Source: RGIG9379 sp031553005 (lineage in GTDB: Bacteria > Bacteroidota > Bacteroidia > Bacteroidales > Paludibacteraceae). Taken from it: a stretch of DNA of 57,515 nt. The stretch lies in the NCBI GenBank assembly GCA_031553005.1, contig JAVBMA010000049.1, positions 1 through 57,515 on the forward strand, written 5' to 3'. The notes below the pieces were generated by a model. That model was not told the DNA's origin and ran no database searches. It saw only the letters and a list, made by a program, of their open reading frames with translations. The translations under genes were made by a program, and so were the position numbers. Within the stretch, counting starts at the first letter, position 1. Every line of letters starts with the position of its first letter. This document shows positions 23,481-33,049 of the stretch, one piece after another.

Positions 23481-26165
23481 ATGCGGAAATTTCTTTTCTT
23501 TTCCATCCTTTTCAACGTTATTATTGGCAACCTGTTAGCCCAAGAAGTACCAAGCGGCAATGCCGGCGAAATACTTATTGCGGAAGATTCTGTTGTTACT
23601 CCGTCCGATATTGATTCTCTCATTGTTACGGAAGGAAGTGAAAAGGCAGTTGTATCCTACACGTTGACTCCGAAAGAATATACTATTCAGGAAATCACTG
23701 TCGAAGGTGCAGGAAACTACGATAAAGACATTATAATCGGATATTCGGGATTAAGGGTTGGCGAACGGGTGAAAATGCCCGGTGATGCCTTTTCCGGTGC
23801 AATTAAACGCTTTTGGAAACAAGGGCTTTTTTCCGATGTGAAGATATATGCTACAAAAATACAAGGCGACAAGGTATGGCTTGAAATAGCATTAAAGCAA
23901 CGTCCGCGTATTTCCGAAATTAACTTTTATGGCATAAAGAAAAAAGAAAAAGAAGATCTGGAGACCGGGCTCGGATTAGTAAAAGGAAACCAGATATCTC
24001 CTAATATGGTTAACCGGACGGAGATCCTGATTAAAAAGAAACTGGAAAGCAAAGGATATGAGAAGGCGGAAGTAGATTTTGTCCTTCGCGATGATCCTAC
24101 CAATCCCGGATATGTTATAGTTGATATTAATGTCGACAAAAAAGATAAAATAAAAGTTCATCGTATCTATATCGAAGGCAATACCGAATTGTCGGATAAC
24201 AAGGTGAAAAGGGCGATGAAAAAAACTAAAGAGAAGAAACTTCTGAATATATTCAAATCCAAAAAGTTTATTCGGGAAGAGTACGAAAAGGACAAAGAGC
24301 TTATCATTGATAAATATAATGAAAAAGGATACCGGGATGCCGAATTGCTAAGCGACAGTGTTGTCTTTTATAAAGAAAATAAAGTCGATGTTTACATTAC
24401 GGTAGACGAAGGTAAAAAATACTATTTCCGCAATATTACCTGGGTTGGAAATACAATACAACCAAGTGAAGTATTAAGCACTGTGCTTGGGATAAAAAAA
24501 GGCGATGTTTATAATCAGAAACTCCTGAATGACCGTTTGTTGATGGATGAAGATGCCGTTTCCAGCCTTTACCTCGACAATGGATACTTATTCTTTAATG
24601 TTGATCCGGTAGAAGTAAACATTGAAGGCGACTCTATAGATATGGAGATGAGGATATACGAAGGGAAACAGGCTACAATCAACGAAGTAATTATAAACGG
24701 GAATACCGCTGTCCATGAAAATGTAATCCGCCGTGAATTACGTACCAAACCGGGACAATTGTTCAGCAAATCCGATTTGCAGCGCTCTGCACGTGAATTG
24801 GCACAAACAGGCCATTTTGATCCTGAAAAACTGGATATTCGTCCGGAGCCGAATCAGGAAGACGGAACCGTAGATATTGTTTACAATTTGGAACAAAAAA
24901 AGAACGACCAGGTTGAGTTGTCTTTCGGATGGGGACAAACCGGAATAATCGGTTCTGTCGGATTGAAATTTACCAATTTTTCCATACAAAATATCTTTAA
25001 TAAGGACTCTTATCATCCTCTTCCTCAGGGAGACGGACAGCAGTTTGGTATATCATTCCAAACCAATGCCAAATATTATACCGCAGCAAGTATCTCTTTT
25101 ATGGAACCTTGGTTGGGAGGCAGCAAGCCGACATCGCTATCTACCTCTTTGTATTGGTCTCGCCAGACAGGGATAAGCAGTTATTACTACTCCGACAGTT
25201 ATTATTATAGCCCGCTTAGCGGAAATTCTACTTATACTTATGATGCGGATCCCGATAAACATATTGTGACTCTCGGAGGATCAATTGGTATTGGAAAACG
25301 CTTGTCATGGCCAGATGACTATTTCTCTATATACGGAGAAGTTGCATATCGTCACTATGATTTGTTGAACTGGCAGTATTTCGATTTGCATACAGGTCAG
25401 GCTAATAATTTGAGCTTTGGTATTACGTGGAGCCGCAACTCAATAGATAATCCGTATTATACCAGAAGAGGCTCCATACTCTCCCTGTCATTGCAGGTAA
25501 CCCCGCCTTATTCGTTGTTTACAGATAATACAAGAGTAAATGCATTGGTGGAAAAGTATAAAAGCGGTTCTTTGGACAGTGAAGAAGAATACCTCGAAAT
25601 GCAACAGGATCTTTATCGTTGGGTAGAATATTATAAAACGGAATTTAAGGCAAAATTATACACTCCGCTCTCTTCCAATCAGAAACTGGTGTTGATGACG
25701 CGCGCTGAATATGGATTTTTAGGTTACTATGACGTGAACAGAAAGTCACCGTTCGAACGTTATTATGTAGGGGGAGACGGAATGTCTGGTTCCAGTAGCA
25801 CATATGCTACGACTACAGTATCCTTGCGCGGATATAATAATGGTTCATTGACCCCGTATGATGCAACTACCGGCAGTCAGGCAGGAAACATGTATACGAA
25901 ACTCTCGTTGGAGCTACGCTACCCGCTGATGCTTCAACCGATGTCTACCATTTATGCTCTTATTTTTGCCGATGCCGGAAATGCATGGAGTGAATTCAAC
26001 CAGTTCAACCCATTTGATTTGAAAAGGTCAATAGGTGGAGGTATTCGCGTGTTCCTGCCAATGATCGGATTGCTTGGTGTTGACTATGGTTATGGATTTG
26101 ATTATGATCAGCAAGGAAAGAAAGGTGGCGGTAATTTCCACCTTATTATCGGGCAAGAATTTTAA
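23481..26165 (+). CDS. bamA: Outer membrane protein assembly factor BamA
   Basis: BamA inserts beta-barrel proteins into the outer membrane. The 894-residue product has a signal peptide (RKFLFFSILFNVIIGNLLAQ) and a short linker. Five POTRA domains follow between about 70 and 450 (recurring patterns such as ITVEGAGNYDKD, INFYGIKKKEKEDL, IYIEGNTELSDNKV, ITWVGNTIQPSEV and VIINGNTAVHENVIRREL). The C-terminal 16-strand barrel ends in LIIGQEF with the usual final Phe. Barrel loop 6 appears as VGGDGMSGSS and the VSLRGYNNG motif near 780-795 fits the conserved RGF/RGY position. It is followed by two Skp-like chaperone genes. Confidence 0.97.
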   Translation: MRKFLFFSILFNVIIGNLLAQEVPSGNAGEILIAEDSVVTPSDIDSLIVTEGSEKAVVSYTLTPKEYTIQEITVEGAGNYDKDIIIGYSGLRVGERVKMPGDAFSGAIKRFWKQGLFSDVKIYATKIQGDKVWLEIALKQRPRISEINFYGIKKKEKEDLETGLGLVKGNQISPNMVNRTEILIKKKLESKGYEKAEVDFVLRDDPTNPGYVIVDINVDKKDKIKVHRIYIEGNTELSDNKVKRAMKKTKEKKLLNIFKSKKFIREEYEKDKELIIDKYNEKGYRDAELLSDSVVFYKENKVDVYITVDEGKKYYFRNITWVGNTIQPSEVLSTVLGIKKGDVYNQKLLNDRLLMDEDAVSSLYLDNGYLFFNVDPVEVNIEGDSIDMEMRIYEGKQATINEVIINGNTAVHENVIRRELRTKPGQLFSKSDLQRSARELAQTGHFDPEKLDIRPEPNQEDGTVDIVYNLEQKKNDQVELSFGWGQTGIIGSVGLKFTNFSIQNIFNKDSYHPLPQGDGQQFGISFQTNAKYYTAASISFMEPWLGGSKPTSLSTSLYWSRQTGISSYYYSDSYYYSPLSGNSTYTYDADPDKHIVTLGGSIGIGKRLSWPDDYFSIYGEVAYRHYDLLNWQYFDLHTGQANNLSFGITWSRNSIDNPYYTRRGSILSLSLQVTPPYSLFTDNTRVNALVEKYKSGSLDSEEEYLEMQQDLYRWVEYYKTEFKAKLYTPLSSNQKLVLMTRAEYGFLGYYDVNRKSPFERYYVGGDGMSGSSSTYATTTVSLRGYNNGSLTPYDATTGSQAGNMYTKLSLELRYPLMLQPMSTIYALIFADAGNAWSEFNQFNPFDLKRSIGGGIRVFLPMIGLLGVDYGYGFDYDQQGKKGGGNFHLIIGQEF

Positions 26166-26245
26166 TTATTGTTAAAGAATATCATAAAAAGAATGATTTC
26201 GAGTTATGTTTGTATAATTTGATTATAAAAATAAAATATGTTCAT

Positions 26246-26764
26246 ATGAAAAAGTTATCGTTAATTACAATAATCGCATTCTTAGGAATGATGTCGGTTT
26301 CCGCTCAAAAAAATGCAATAGTGGATATGGAATATATTTTGAAGAATATTCCGATGTACGAATCTGCCAATGAGCAATTAAAACAGATTTCCCAGAAGTG
26401 GCAATCGGAAGTGGAAGCCAAGAACGAAGAGGCGAAAGTTTTATATAAAAATTATCAGACGGAAGTTGTTTTCCTTTCCGACGACATGAAAAGCAAAAAG
26501 GAAAATGAAATTGTAGCAAAAGAAAAAGAAGCCAATGAATTAAAACGCAAATATTTCGGACCCGATGGAGAGCTCTTCAAAAAAAGAGAAAGCTTGATGA
26601 AACCGATACAAGACGAAATTTATACTGCAATCAAAGATATATCTGAAGCGAAAGGATATCAGCTTGTTTTGGATAAAACATCCGGAATGAATATTATCTA
26701 TTATTCGTCGAAAATAGATATCAGTGACGATGTCCTGTCAAAGCTGGGATATTCGAAAAAATAA
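26246..26764 (+). CDS. OmpH/Skp-family periplasmic chaperone, first copy
   Basis: The start at 26246 gives a signal peptide (MKKLSLITIIAFLGMMSVSA, then Q). The upstream in-frame ATG at 26210 would bury it. The product of 172 residues shows the Skp/OmpH form: a start strand NAIVDMEYILKNIPMYESAN, a long coiled-coil (about 35-120, KEKEANELKRKYFGPDGELFKK), and a C-terminal strand region DKTSGMNIIYYSSKIDISDDVL. Skp holds outer-membrane proteins on the way to BamA. It sits between bamA and a second paralogue, the usual Bacteroidota layout. Confidence 0.92.
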   Translation: MKKLSLITIIAFLGMMSVSAQKNAIVDMEYILKNIPMYESANEQLKQISQKWQSEVEAKNEEAKVLYKNYQTEVVFLSDDMKSKKENEIVAKEKEANELKRKYFGPDGELFKKRESLMKPIQDEIYTAIKDISEAKGYQLVLDKTSGMNIIYYSSKIDISDDVLSKLGYSKK

Positions 26765-26960
26765 GGAATTACATTCTTAAAGAGCATTGACATAAATCAA
26801 TATCTGTTTTATTAAATAATCTGTTTAGATTTTATTTAGGGTAATACCTAATGCTTTTCTATTAAAGTAGAGAAAAGCACAGATGTGAATTTTTTAAGTA
26901 TTTTATTATACTCTTGAATTTTTAGGGGTCTGTAATATTATATACTTCACAACTATTCAT

Positions 26961-26968
26961 TATCTTTG
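26961..26968 (+). promoter_or_regulatory. -7 box before the second Skp-like gene
   Basis: TATCTTTG matches TAnnTTTG and ends 33 bp before the ATG at 27002. This gene therefore may be transcribed separately from bamA and the first chaperone. Confidence 0.55.
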
Positions 26969-27001
26969 CGTTGAATTTTAACAAAAAAATCAATAATTAT
27001 T

Positions 27002-27508
27002 ATGCTTAAAAAATTAGTATTATCACTGTTTCTTGCGGTTCCTTTTTTCGCATTTTCTCAAAATACACAAATTAAACTCGGATATTTAGACGTTCAATCT
27101 CTTTTCCTTTCATTACCCGAAGTTGCAAAAATTGATTCTACCATGAAGAAATTGGGAGAGCAACACGAAAATGAAATAAAAAGAATGGAAGATGAATACA
27201 ACCGTAAACTTGCCGAATATCAACAAGGACAACAAACTTGGGATGAGACAATCAAGAAAAACAGAATAGAAGAATTGCAAACTCTTCAAACTAAGATGCA
27301 GAATTATTACCAGACAGCTCAACAAATGCTGCAACAAAGACAAGAAGAATTGCAAAGCCCGCTAAGGGAAAAAATTCTGAAAGCAATGAAAGAAGTTGGT
27401 ACGGAGAATGGTTTCCTATATATATTTGAAGCCAATACATTACTGTTCAAATCCGAACAAGCTATCGATGTAACCCCTTTAGTAAAGAAAAAATTAGGCG
27501 CTAAATAA
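27002..27508 (+). CDS. OmpH/Skp-family periplasmic chaperone, second copy
   Basis: The 168-residue protein has a signal peptide ending in FFAFSQ. The mature part begins with IKLGYLDVQSLFLSLPEVAKI, followed by a long coiled coil rich in Gln, Glu and Lys (MKKLGEQHENEIKRMEDEYN through QQMLQQRQEELQ, about 45-125). The C-terminal region VGTENGFLYIFEANTLLF resembles the first copy but is diverged. The own promoter box at 26961 and the AT-rich 237-bp spacer suggest independent expression. It is likely an assembly chaperone for outer-membrane proteins. A repeat B-like tract follows. Confidence 0.92.
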   Translation: MLKKLVLSLFLAVPFFAFSQNTQIKLGYLDVQSLFLSLPEVAKIDSTMKKLGEQHENEIKRMEDEYNRKLAEYQQGQQTWDETIKKNRIEELQTLQTKMQNYYQTAQQMLQQRQEELQSPLREKILKAMKEVGTENGFLYIFEANTLLFKSEQAIDVTPLVKKKLGAK

Positions 27509-27514
27509 TAAATA

Positions 27515-27605
27515 TAAGCAAACAAGTAGACGAGTAACGAGTAGACAAGTAAACAAGAAGGCAATTGCCGGTTTCACGTTTACTTGTCTACTCGTTACTT
27601 ATTTA
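27515..27605 (+). repeat. Repeat family B core, copy 4 (no conserved flank)
   Basis: GCAAACAAGTAGACGAGTAA, CGAGTAGACAAGTAAACAAG, a central GGCAATTGCC palindrome, then GTTTACTTGTCTACTCGTTAC in inverted order. The 40-bp flank of the other copies is absent. It ends 23 bp before the murI ATG. Confidence 0.7.
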
Positions 27606-27627
27606 CTCTCCTACTAAAAAGAAAAAT

Positions 27628-28461
27628 ATGTTATTCCCCACACAATCAGGTCCTATTGGTATTTTTGATTCCGGATACGGCGGTCTTACGATTCTGGAAA
27701 AAATCAGAAAACTCATGCCTCAATATGATTACATCTATTTGGGGGATAACGCCCGTACGCCTTATGGCACACGATCTTTTGACGTCGTCTACGAATTTAC
27801 CAAGCAATCCGTAAAGAAACTATTCCAGTTGGGCTGTCCTATGGTTATATTGGCATGTAATACGGCCTCTGCCAAAGCCTTAAAGACTATCCAATCAAAA
27901 GACCTGCCGGTGTGGAATCCTGAAAAAAGGGTTCTGGGAGTAATCAGGCCTACGGTGGAAGCGATCGGAGATATTACAAAAACACGACATGTAGGTATTC
28001 TCGGTACGGTTGGGACTATACATTCTAAATCATACCCGATTGAAATAAAAAAGATAAACCCTGACATTGTTGTTTCCGGACAAGCCTGTCCGTTGTGGGT
28101 TCCATTGGTTGAAAACTCCGAATATGACTCTCCGGGTGCAGACTATTTTGTAAAAAAATATCTTAACGAACTGTTGGAAAAAGATAGGGAAATAGACACA
28201 ATTATACTTGGTTGTACTCATTACCCTTTACTTCTACCTAAAATAAGAGAATTTACGCCAGAGGGAATGAATATAATCCCGCAAGGTGAAATTGTAGCCG
28301 CAAGTATGCAGGATTATTTAAACCGCCATCCGGAGATGGAGCAGAGAATAACCACCAACGGAAGCTGTAAATTTTTCACAACCGAATCGGTATCTAAATT
28401 TCAGAAGTCGGCTGCTTTGTTCCTGCACACAAAAGTGGGTGTTGAACGGATTTTCCTGTAA
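27628..28461 (+). CDS. murI: Glutamate racemase
   Basis: MurI makes D-glutamate for peptidoglycan. The ATG at 27628 gives 277 residues, normal length. The upstream in-frame ATG at 27565 lies inside the repeat and is rejected. Key motifs: GIFDSGYGGLT near 10-20 with the catalytic Asp/Ser, LGDNARTPYG near 38-47, ACNTAS near 78-83 with the first catalytic Cys, and LGCTHYPLL near 190-198 with the second Cys and His. It ends the envelope gene cluster; the AAA ATPase gene follows after 224 bp. Confidence 0.95.
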   Translation: MLFPTQSGPIGIFDSGYGGLTILEKIRKLMPQYDYIYLGDNARTPYGTRSFDVVYEFTKQSVKKLFQLGCPMVILACNTASAKALKTIQSKDLPVWNPEKRVLGVIRPTVEAIGDITKTRHVGILGTVGTIHSKSYPIEIKKINPDIVVSGQACPLWVPLVENSEYDSPGADYFVKKYLNELLEKDREIDTIILGCTHYPLLLPKIREFTPEGMNIIPQGEIVAASMQDYLNRHPEMEQRITTNGSCKFFTTESVSKFQKSAALFLHTKVGVERIFL

Positions 28462-28596
28462 TTGAATAAAAATTTTTTATTCGAAATATCCCTTCGGTTT
28501 TTAAGAGAATACCTTTTTTGCTTGCATTGAAAATCCTTTTTTGCGACTAAAATTTTTATCTGAAAATCGATGTCTGGATTTTTTTAGATTGCAGAG

Positions 28597-28604
28597 TAGT
28601 TTTG
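28597..28604 (+). promoter_or_regulatory. -7 box before the AAA ATPase gene
   Basis: TAGTTTTG matches TAnnTTTG, 81 bp before the ATG at 28686. Between them lies a tandem 14-bp duplication TTTCATATTTTATG at 28648-28661 and 28662-28675. Confidence 0.4.
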
Positions 28605-28685
28605 TCGCAAATTATTTTGTACAAAAATTTTTTTCAGTAACTTTCCATTTCATATTTTATGTTTCATATTTTATGTTTAATGTGA

Positions 28686-29819
28686 ATGGAAGAATGTTTT
28701 AAAAATCCGTTTTTGGTAGCAGGTTATCATAGTCCCGCCTATTTTTGTGATAGGGAAGTCGAGACTGAAAAAATTATTTCCGCACTCAGGAATGAACGTA
28801 ATGTATCGCTTATAAGTCCCCGTCGTATGGGAAAAACGGGTTTGATACAGCATGTTTTTTATTATATATACGAGCAAGATAAGAATATTTGTTGTTTTTA
28901 TTTGGACATATTTTCTACTCAAAATTTGCATGATTTTACCACCTTGTTAGGCAAGACTGTCCTTGGAAAATTAGATGATTATTCCGAATCCTTGCTGAGA
29001 AAGATGTCTGTTTTTTTTAAAAGTTTTCGACCTTCTTTTACTTTTGATGCCGTTAGTGGTACGCCTACTATATCTTTGAATATTCAACCGGATCAAACCG
29101 AACAAAGTTTGCAGGAAATTTTTGAATATTTACGACAATCAGGCAAAAGGATTTATATTGGTATTGACGAATTTCAGCAAATTACCGATTATCCGGAAAA
29201 AGGAGTGGAAGCGCTTTTGCGTTCATATATGCAATTTTTGCCCAATGTGAAATTTATTTTTTCCGGTAGTAAGAAACATTTGATGGATGCAATGTTTTCG
29301 GCAGTCAATCGTCCCTTTTATCAAAGTACCCAAAAAATTGGTTTGAAAGAAATTCCATTGGAAAAGTATCGGCAATTTGCCATCAATTTGTTTCAAGTAA
29401 ATAAAAAAATACTCGATCCAGCTGTTTTTGATTATTTTTATTCTGCAATGTCGGGACACACTTGGTATATACAGTTGCTTCTTAATCAGTTGTTTGCATT
29501 AAATAAGAATAGCTATTCACAACAAGATGTCGAAAAATTGATTGAGGATATTTTGGAAGAAGAAAATGCTACATTCAAAACTTATTGTGAAATGATTACC
29601 AAGGGGCAATTGATGTTATTGAGAGCAATTGCGGCCGAGAAAAAAGTTTCAGAACCATTTGAATCTGGTTTTATGAAAAAATATAATCTTACAGCGCCAA
29701 GCAGTGTACGTTTAGCATTAAAATCATTAATGGATAAAATGTTGATACTAAAAGATGATGATGGTAGTTATTTTGTATATGACCGTTTTTTTTCTCTTTG
29801 GTTGAAAAATCAGTTGTAG
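28686..29819 (+). CDS. SPRR-type P-loop ATPase (STAND/archaeal-ATPase-like), function unknown
   Basis: The 377-residue protein starts with the family signature NPFLVAGYHSPAYFCDREVE. Walker A is SPRRMGKTGL near 44-53 and Walker B is IYIGIDEFQQI near 154-164, followed by a sensor FIFSGSKKHLM near 190-200. A helical region and a C-terminal winged-helix-like domain (SSVRLALKSLMDKMLILKDD) end the protein. It belongs to a large Bacteroidota group of ATPases related to the archaeal ATPase (PF01637-like) group whose roles are unknown. No nuclease domain is present at the C-terminus. It is a stand-alone gene. A truncated relative lies at 29 kb and 39 kb boundaries: see the remnant at 39229-39399. Confidence 0.75.
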   Translation: MEECFKNPFLVAGYHSPAYFCDREVETEKIISALRNERNVSLISPRRMGKTGLIQHVFYYIYEQDKNICCFYLDIFSTQNLHDFTTLLGKTVLGKLDDYSESLLRKMSVFFKSFRPSFTFDAVSGTPTISLNIQPDQTEQSLQEIFEYLRQSGKRIYIGIDEFQQITDYPEKGVEALLRSYMQFLPNVKFIFSGSKKHLMDAMFSAVNRPFYQSTQKIGLKEIPLEKYRQFAINLFQVNKKILDPAVFDYFYSAMSGHTWYIQLLLNQLFALNKNSYSQQDVEKLIEDILEEENATFKTYCEMITKGQLMLLRAIAAEKKVSEPFESGFMKKYNLTAPSSVRLALKSLMDKMLILKDDDGSYFVYDRFFSLWLKNQL

Positions 29820-29917
29820 TAAAAAATACAAGCGTTAATCTATTTTGACCTTTTATAAAACTGATTATAAAAAGTAATATCGCTCTCCTTTATTTCTTCA
29901 AATTTCGATTAATTTCG

Positions 29918-29925
29918 TACCTTTG
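29918..29925 (+). promoter_or_regulatory. -7 box of the typA promoter
   Basis: TACCTTTG matches TAnnTTTG and lies 27 bp before the ATG at 29953, supporting that ATG as the original start. Confidence 0.6.
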
Positions 29926-29952
29926 CATCCTAAAATAAAATTCAAGATACAG

Positions 29953-31751
29953 ATGCAAAAATCAGGAATATTGCAATCATTGCACACGTAGACCATGGAA
30001 AAACTACCCTCGTAGACAAAATGTTGTTAGCCGGACAACTATTCAAAGAGCATGAGAAGCCCGGTGAACTGATATTGGACAATAATGATTTGGAACGGGA
30101 CCGTGGTATTACTATTGTTTCCAAAAATGTCTCCATCCGATACAAAGATTACAAAATCAACATAATTGACACTCCTGGGCACGCCGATTTTGGAGGTGAA
30201 GTAGAACGTGTACTGAACATGGCAGACGGAGTAATTCTTTTAGTAGATGCTTTCGAAGGACCAATGCCTCAGACTCGTTTTGTATTGCAGAAAGCAATCG
30301 AAATAGGATTGAAACCGATTGTTGTAATCAACAAAGTCGATAAGCCCAATTGCCGTCCCGATGAAGTTCACGAAGAAGTATTCGACCTGATGTTCAGTTT
30401 GGATGCTACCGATGAGCAGTTGGATTTTCCTACTGTCTACGGTTCTGCCAAAAACAATTGGATGTCTTCCGATTGGAAAACTCCGACGGACAATATAAAT
30501 GCAATATTAGATACTATTATAGAAAATATTCCCGAACCGGAATATTTGCAGGGAACACCTCAGATGTTGATTACTTCCCTTGATTTTTCTTCCTACGTCG
30601 GACGTATCGCTATCGGAAGAATACATCGTGGTGAATTGAAAGAAAACCAAGATGTTGCTCTTGTAAAAAGAGACGGAACAGTTATAAAATCAAGAATTAA
30701 GGAATTGCATGTTTTCGAAGGATTCGGCCGTTCCAAAGTGAAAGATGCCGGATGTGGTGAAATATGCGCCTTGGTTGGAATCGAAGGTTTCGAAATCGGA
30801 GATTCAATCTGTGACCTTCAAAATCCAGAACCACTTCCTCCTATTGCCATTGACGAACCTACGATGAGTATGGTTTTTTCCATAAACGATTCTCCTTTCT
30901 TCGGTAAAGACGGAAAGTTTGTTACCTCCCGGCATATTAATGACCGTTTGGTAAAAGAGTTGGACAGGAACCTTGCGTTGCGCGTACAGAAATCTCCCGA
31001 CTCCGATATATGGACAGTTTTCGGTCGTGGAGTACTTCACTTATCTGTTCTTATAGAAACAATGAGACGTGAAGGGTACGAAATACAGGTCGGTCAACCT
31101 CAGGTTATTTTTAAAGAGATAGATGGCGTGAAATCCGAACCGGTAGAACAACTATCAATCAACCTGCCCGAAGAAGTTTCAGGAAAGGTAATTGAGATGG
31201 TAGCTATCCGTAAAGGAGAAATGGTCTCTATGGAACGCAAAGGAGACAGGGTGCATTTGGAGTTTCTGATTCCGTCACGCGGAATCATCGGGCTTCGTAC
31301 CAATGTCCTGACTGCCTCTGCCGGAGAAGCTGTTATGGCTCACCGTTTCCTTGAATACCAACCATATAAAGGCGAGATAGAAAAACGAATGAACGGTTCT
31401 ATCATTGCAATGGAAAGCGGAACGGCTTTTGCATACGCTATAGATAAGTTGCAGGATAGAGGAAAGTTCTTTATTTATCCGCAGGACGAAATTTATGCCG
31501 GACAGGTTGTCGGAGAACATTCGAAAGAAGGCGATTTGGTTGTGAATGTAACTAAATCGAAAAAACTTACTAATATGCGTGCGTCCGGAGCCGACGATAA
31601 AGCCCGGATTATCCCTCCGGTAGTTTTCAGTCTTGAAGAGGCGTTGGAGTATATTAAGGAAGACGAATACGTAGAGGTGACCCCTAACAACATGCGTCTT
31701 CGCAAAATCCTTTTGGATGAAAACGATCGTAAACGGAACGCAAAAAAATAA
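29953..31751 (+). CDS. typA: Translational GTPase TypA/BipA, start region frameshifted
   Basis: TypA is a ribosome-binding GTPase related to EF-G. Motifs: AHVDHGKTTL (P-loop), DTPGHADFGGEV (G3), NKVDKPN (G4), then EF-G-like domains and the TypA C-terminal domain. The natural N-terminus would be MQKIRNIAII. However, the ATG at 29953 is followed by only five A (29957-29961), and the body frame is one base off. Six A would restore an open frame of about 599 codons, normal length. As written, the frame from the ATG runs into a stop soon after. The body can begin only at an ATT at 29940 or at the ATG at 30021, which lacks the P-loop. A sequencing slip in the A-run is the simplest explanation. Confidence 0.9.
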
Positions 31752-31793
31752 TACGGTTTTAACATAGATTCAATTTAAGAAATTCTTATAAAG

Positions 31794-31880
31794 TGCTATC
31801 TTTTCCTTTATTTTTGAAAGTATAGCATTCGGAGAATCCGTGGTAGGGCCTTTAGATAAGTAAAGGCCTGCCATGTTTTA
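31794..31880 (+). terminator. Two hairpins after typA, the second a likely terminator
   Basis: The first hairpin uses TGCTATCTTT (31794-31803) with AAAGTATAGCA (31817-31827). The second uses TGGTAGGGCCTTTA (31841-31854) with TAAAGGCCTGCCA (31861-31873), a 13-bp stem with one bulged G, followed by TGTTTTA. The tail is weak for a terminator. Confidence 0.5.
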
Positions 31881-31930
31881 AAGACATTACTAAATTCAGG
31901 AGAGATAAAAATCAAATTTGTAATTACCTC

Positions 31931-33049
31931 ATGTTATTTCGGGATATATACGGGCAAGAAGCAGTAAAGCAGATTTTTACGCGGTCGGTACAGGAGAACC
32001 GTATTCCGCATGCGTTATTGATTACCGGGCCTGAAGGTTCGGGAAAATTGCCGCTCTCTATTGCTTATGCCCGCTATATTTGTTGTGAAAACAGAACCGA
32101 AACGGATGCATGCGGAGAATGCCCTTCATGTATCAAGTTTAACAAGTTGATTCATCCCGACCTCCATTTTGTTTTTCCTATAACCCGTTCCAAAGATTCT
32201 GTGACATGTGATTACTATCTGGAACCTTGGCGGGAGATGTTTTTGAATCAGCCTTACTTCAATCTTGATCAATGGTTGGCAAAAATAGGTTCGGAAAACG
32301 GGCAGGGAATGATTTACTCCAATGAGAGCGAGGTGATTATCCGTAAGCTCAATAAAAAGTCTTATGAGTCGGATTACAAAATAATGATTGTGTGGTTGCC
32401 CGAAAAAATGCATCTCTCTTGTGCCAACAAGCTGCTCAAGATATTGGAAGAACCTCCTGAAAAGACACTATTCTTGTTGGTAAGCGAAAATTCGGAACAA
32501 CTTTTGACTACAATTACTTCCCGCACACAACGAATTGTTGTTCCGCCTTTGGAATCGGCTGTTGTACAAAAAGCGATTGCAGACCGTTACGGGATAGAAG
32601 AACCGGAACGAAGTAATATTGCGCATATTGCTAACGGAAACCTGATTAGGGCGGAAGAGATTATTCAAACTTCGAATGAGAGCCGCGAATACTTTGAGCT
32701 GTTTACCCAAGTGATGCGGGCTTCTTATAGCCGCAATGCTATGGAGATGAAACGTTGGTCGGAAGCAATGGCGCGTTTGGGCAGAAAACGTCAGGCATCG
32801 TTTTTGCAATATGCACAACGAATGATTCGTGAGAATTTTATCCTTAATTTAAAAAATAACGATTTGAATTACATGACGGGATATGAAAATGATTTTTCTG
32901 CCCGTTTTTCCCCGTTCGTGAATGAACGCAATATATTCGGATTGTTGTCCGAGTTGGAAAGTGCCGAACGGCATATTGAACAAAATGTACAGGCAAAACT
33001 GGTGTTTTTTGACTTGGCATTGAAAATGATAATGCTTTTGAAGAATTAA
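31931..33049 (+). CDS. holB: DNA polymerase III delta' subunit (HolB-like)
   Basis: This 372-residue AAA+ clamp-loader subunit has a Walker A-like GPEGSGKLPL near 34-43 and a zinc knuckle (CCENRTETDACGECPSC, about 51-67). These are followed by HPDLHFVFPI, the KLLKILEEPPEKT helix near 156-168 and sensor TSRTQR near 197-202. In the clamp loader, delta' stays rigid while tau/gamma hydrolyse ATP. Here the P-loop is largely kept, as often in Bacteroidota. It is upstream of ricT and gldH with about 300 bp spacing, an arrangement typical of the phylum. Confidence 0.9.
   Translation: MLFRDIYGQEAVKQIFTRSVQENRIPHALLITGPEGSGKLPLSIAYARYICCENRTETDACGECPSCIKFNKLIHPDLHFVFPITRSKDSVTCDYYLEPWREMFLNQPYFNLDQWLAKIGSENGQGMIYSNESEVIIRKLNKKSYESDYKIMIVWLPEKMHLSCANKLLKILEEPPEKTLFLLVSENSEQLLTTITSRTQRIVVPPLESAVVQKAIADRYGIEEPERSNIAHIANGNLIRAEEIIQTSNESREYFELFTQVMRASYSRNAMEMKRWSEAMARLGRKRQASFLQYAQRMIRENFILNLKNNDLNYMTGYENDFSARFSPFVNERNIFGLLSELESAERHIEQNVQAKLVFFDLALKMIMLLKN

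Noticed and set aside
29940..29955. Programmed frameshift in typA
   Set aside because: There is no slippery heptamer or stimulatory structure; a missing A in a short run is simpler, though not proven.
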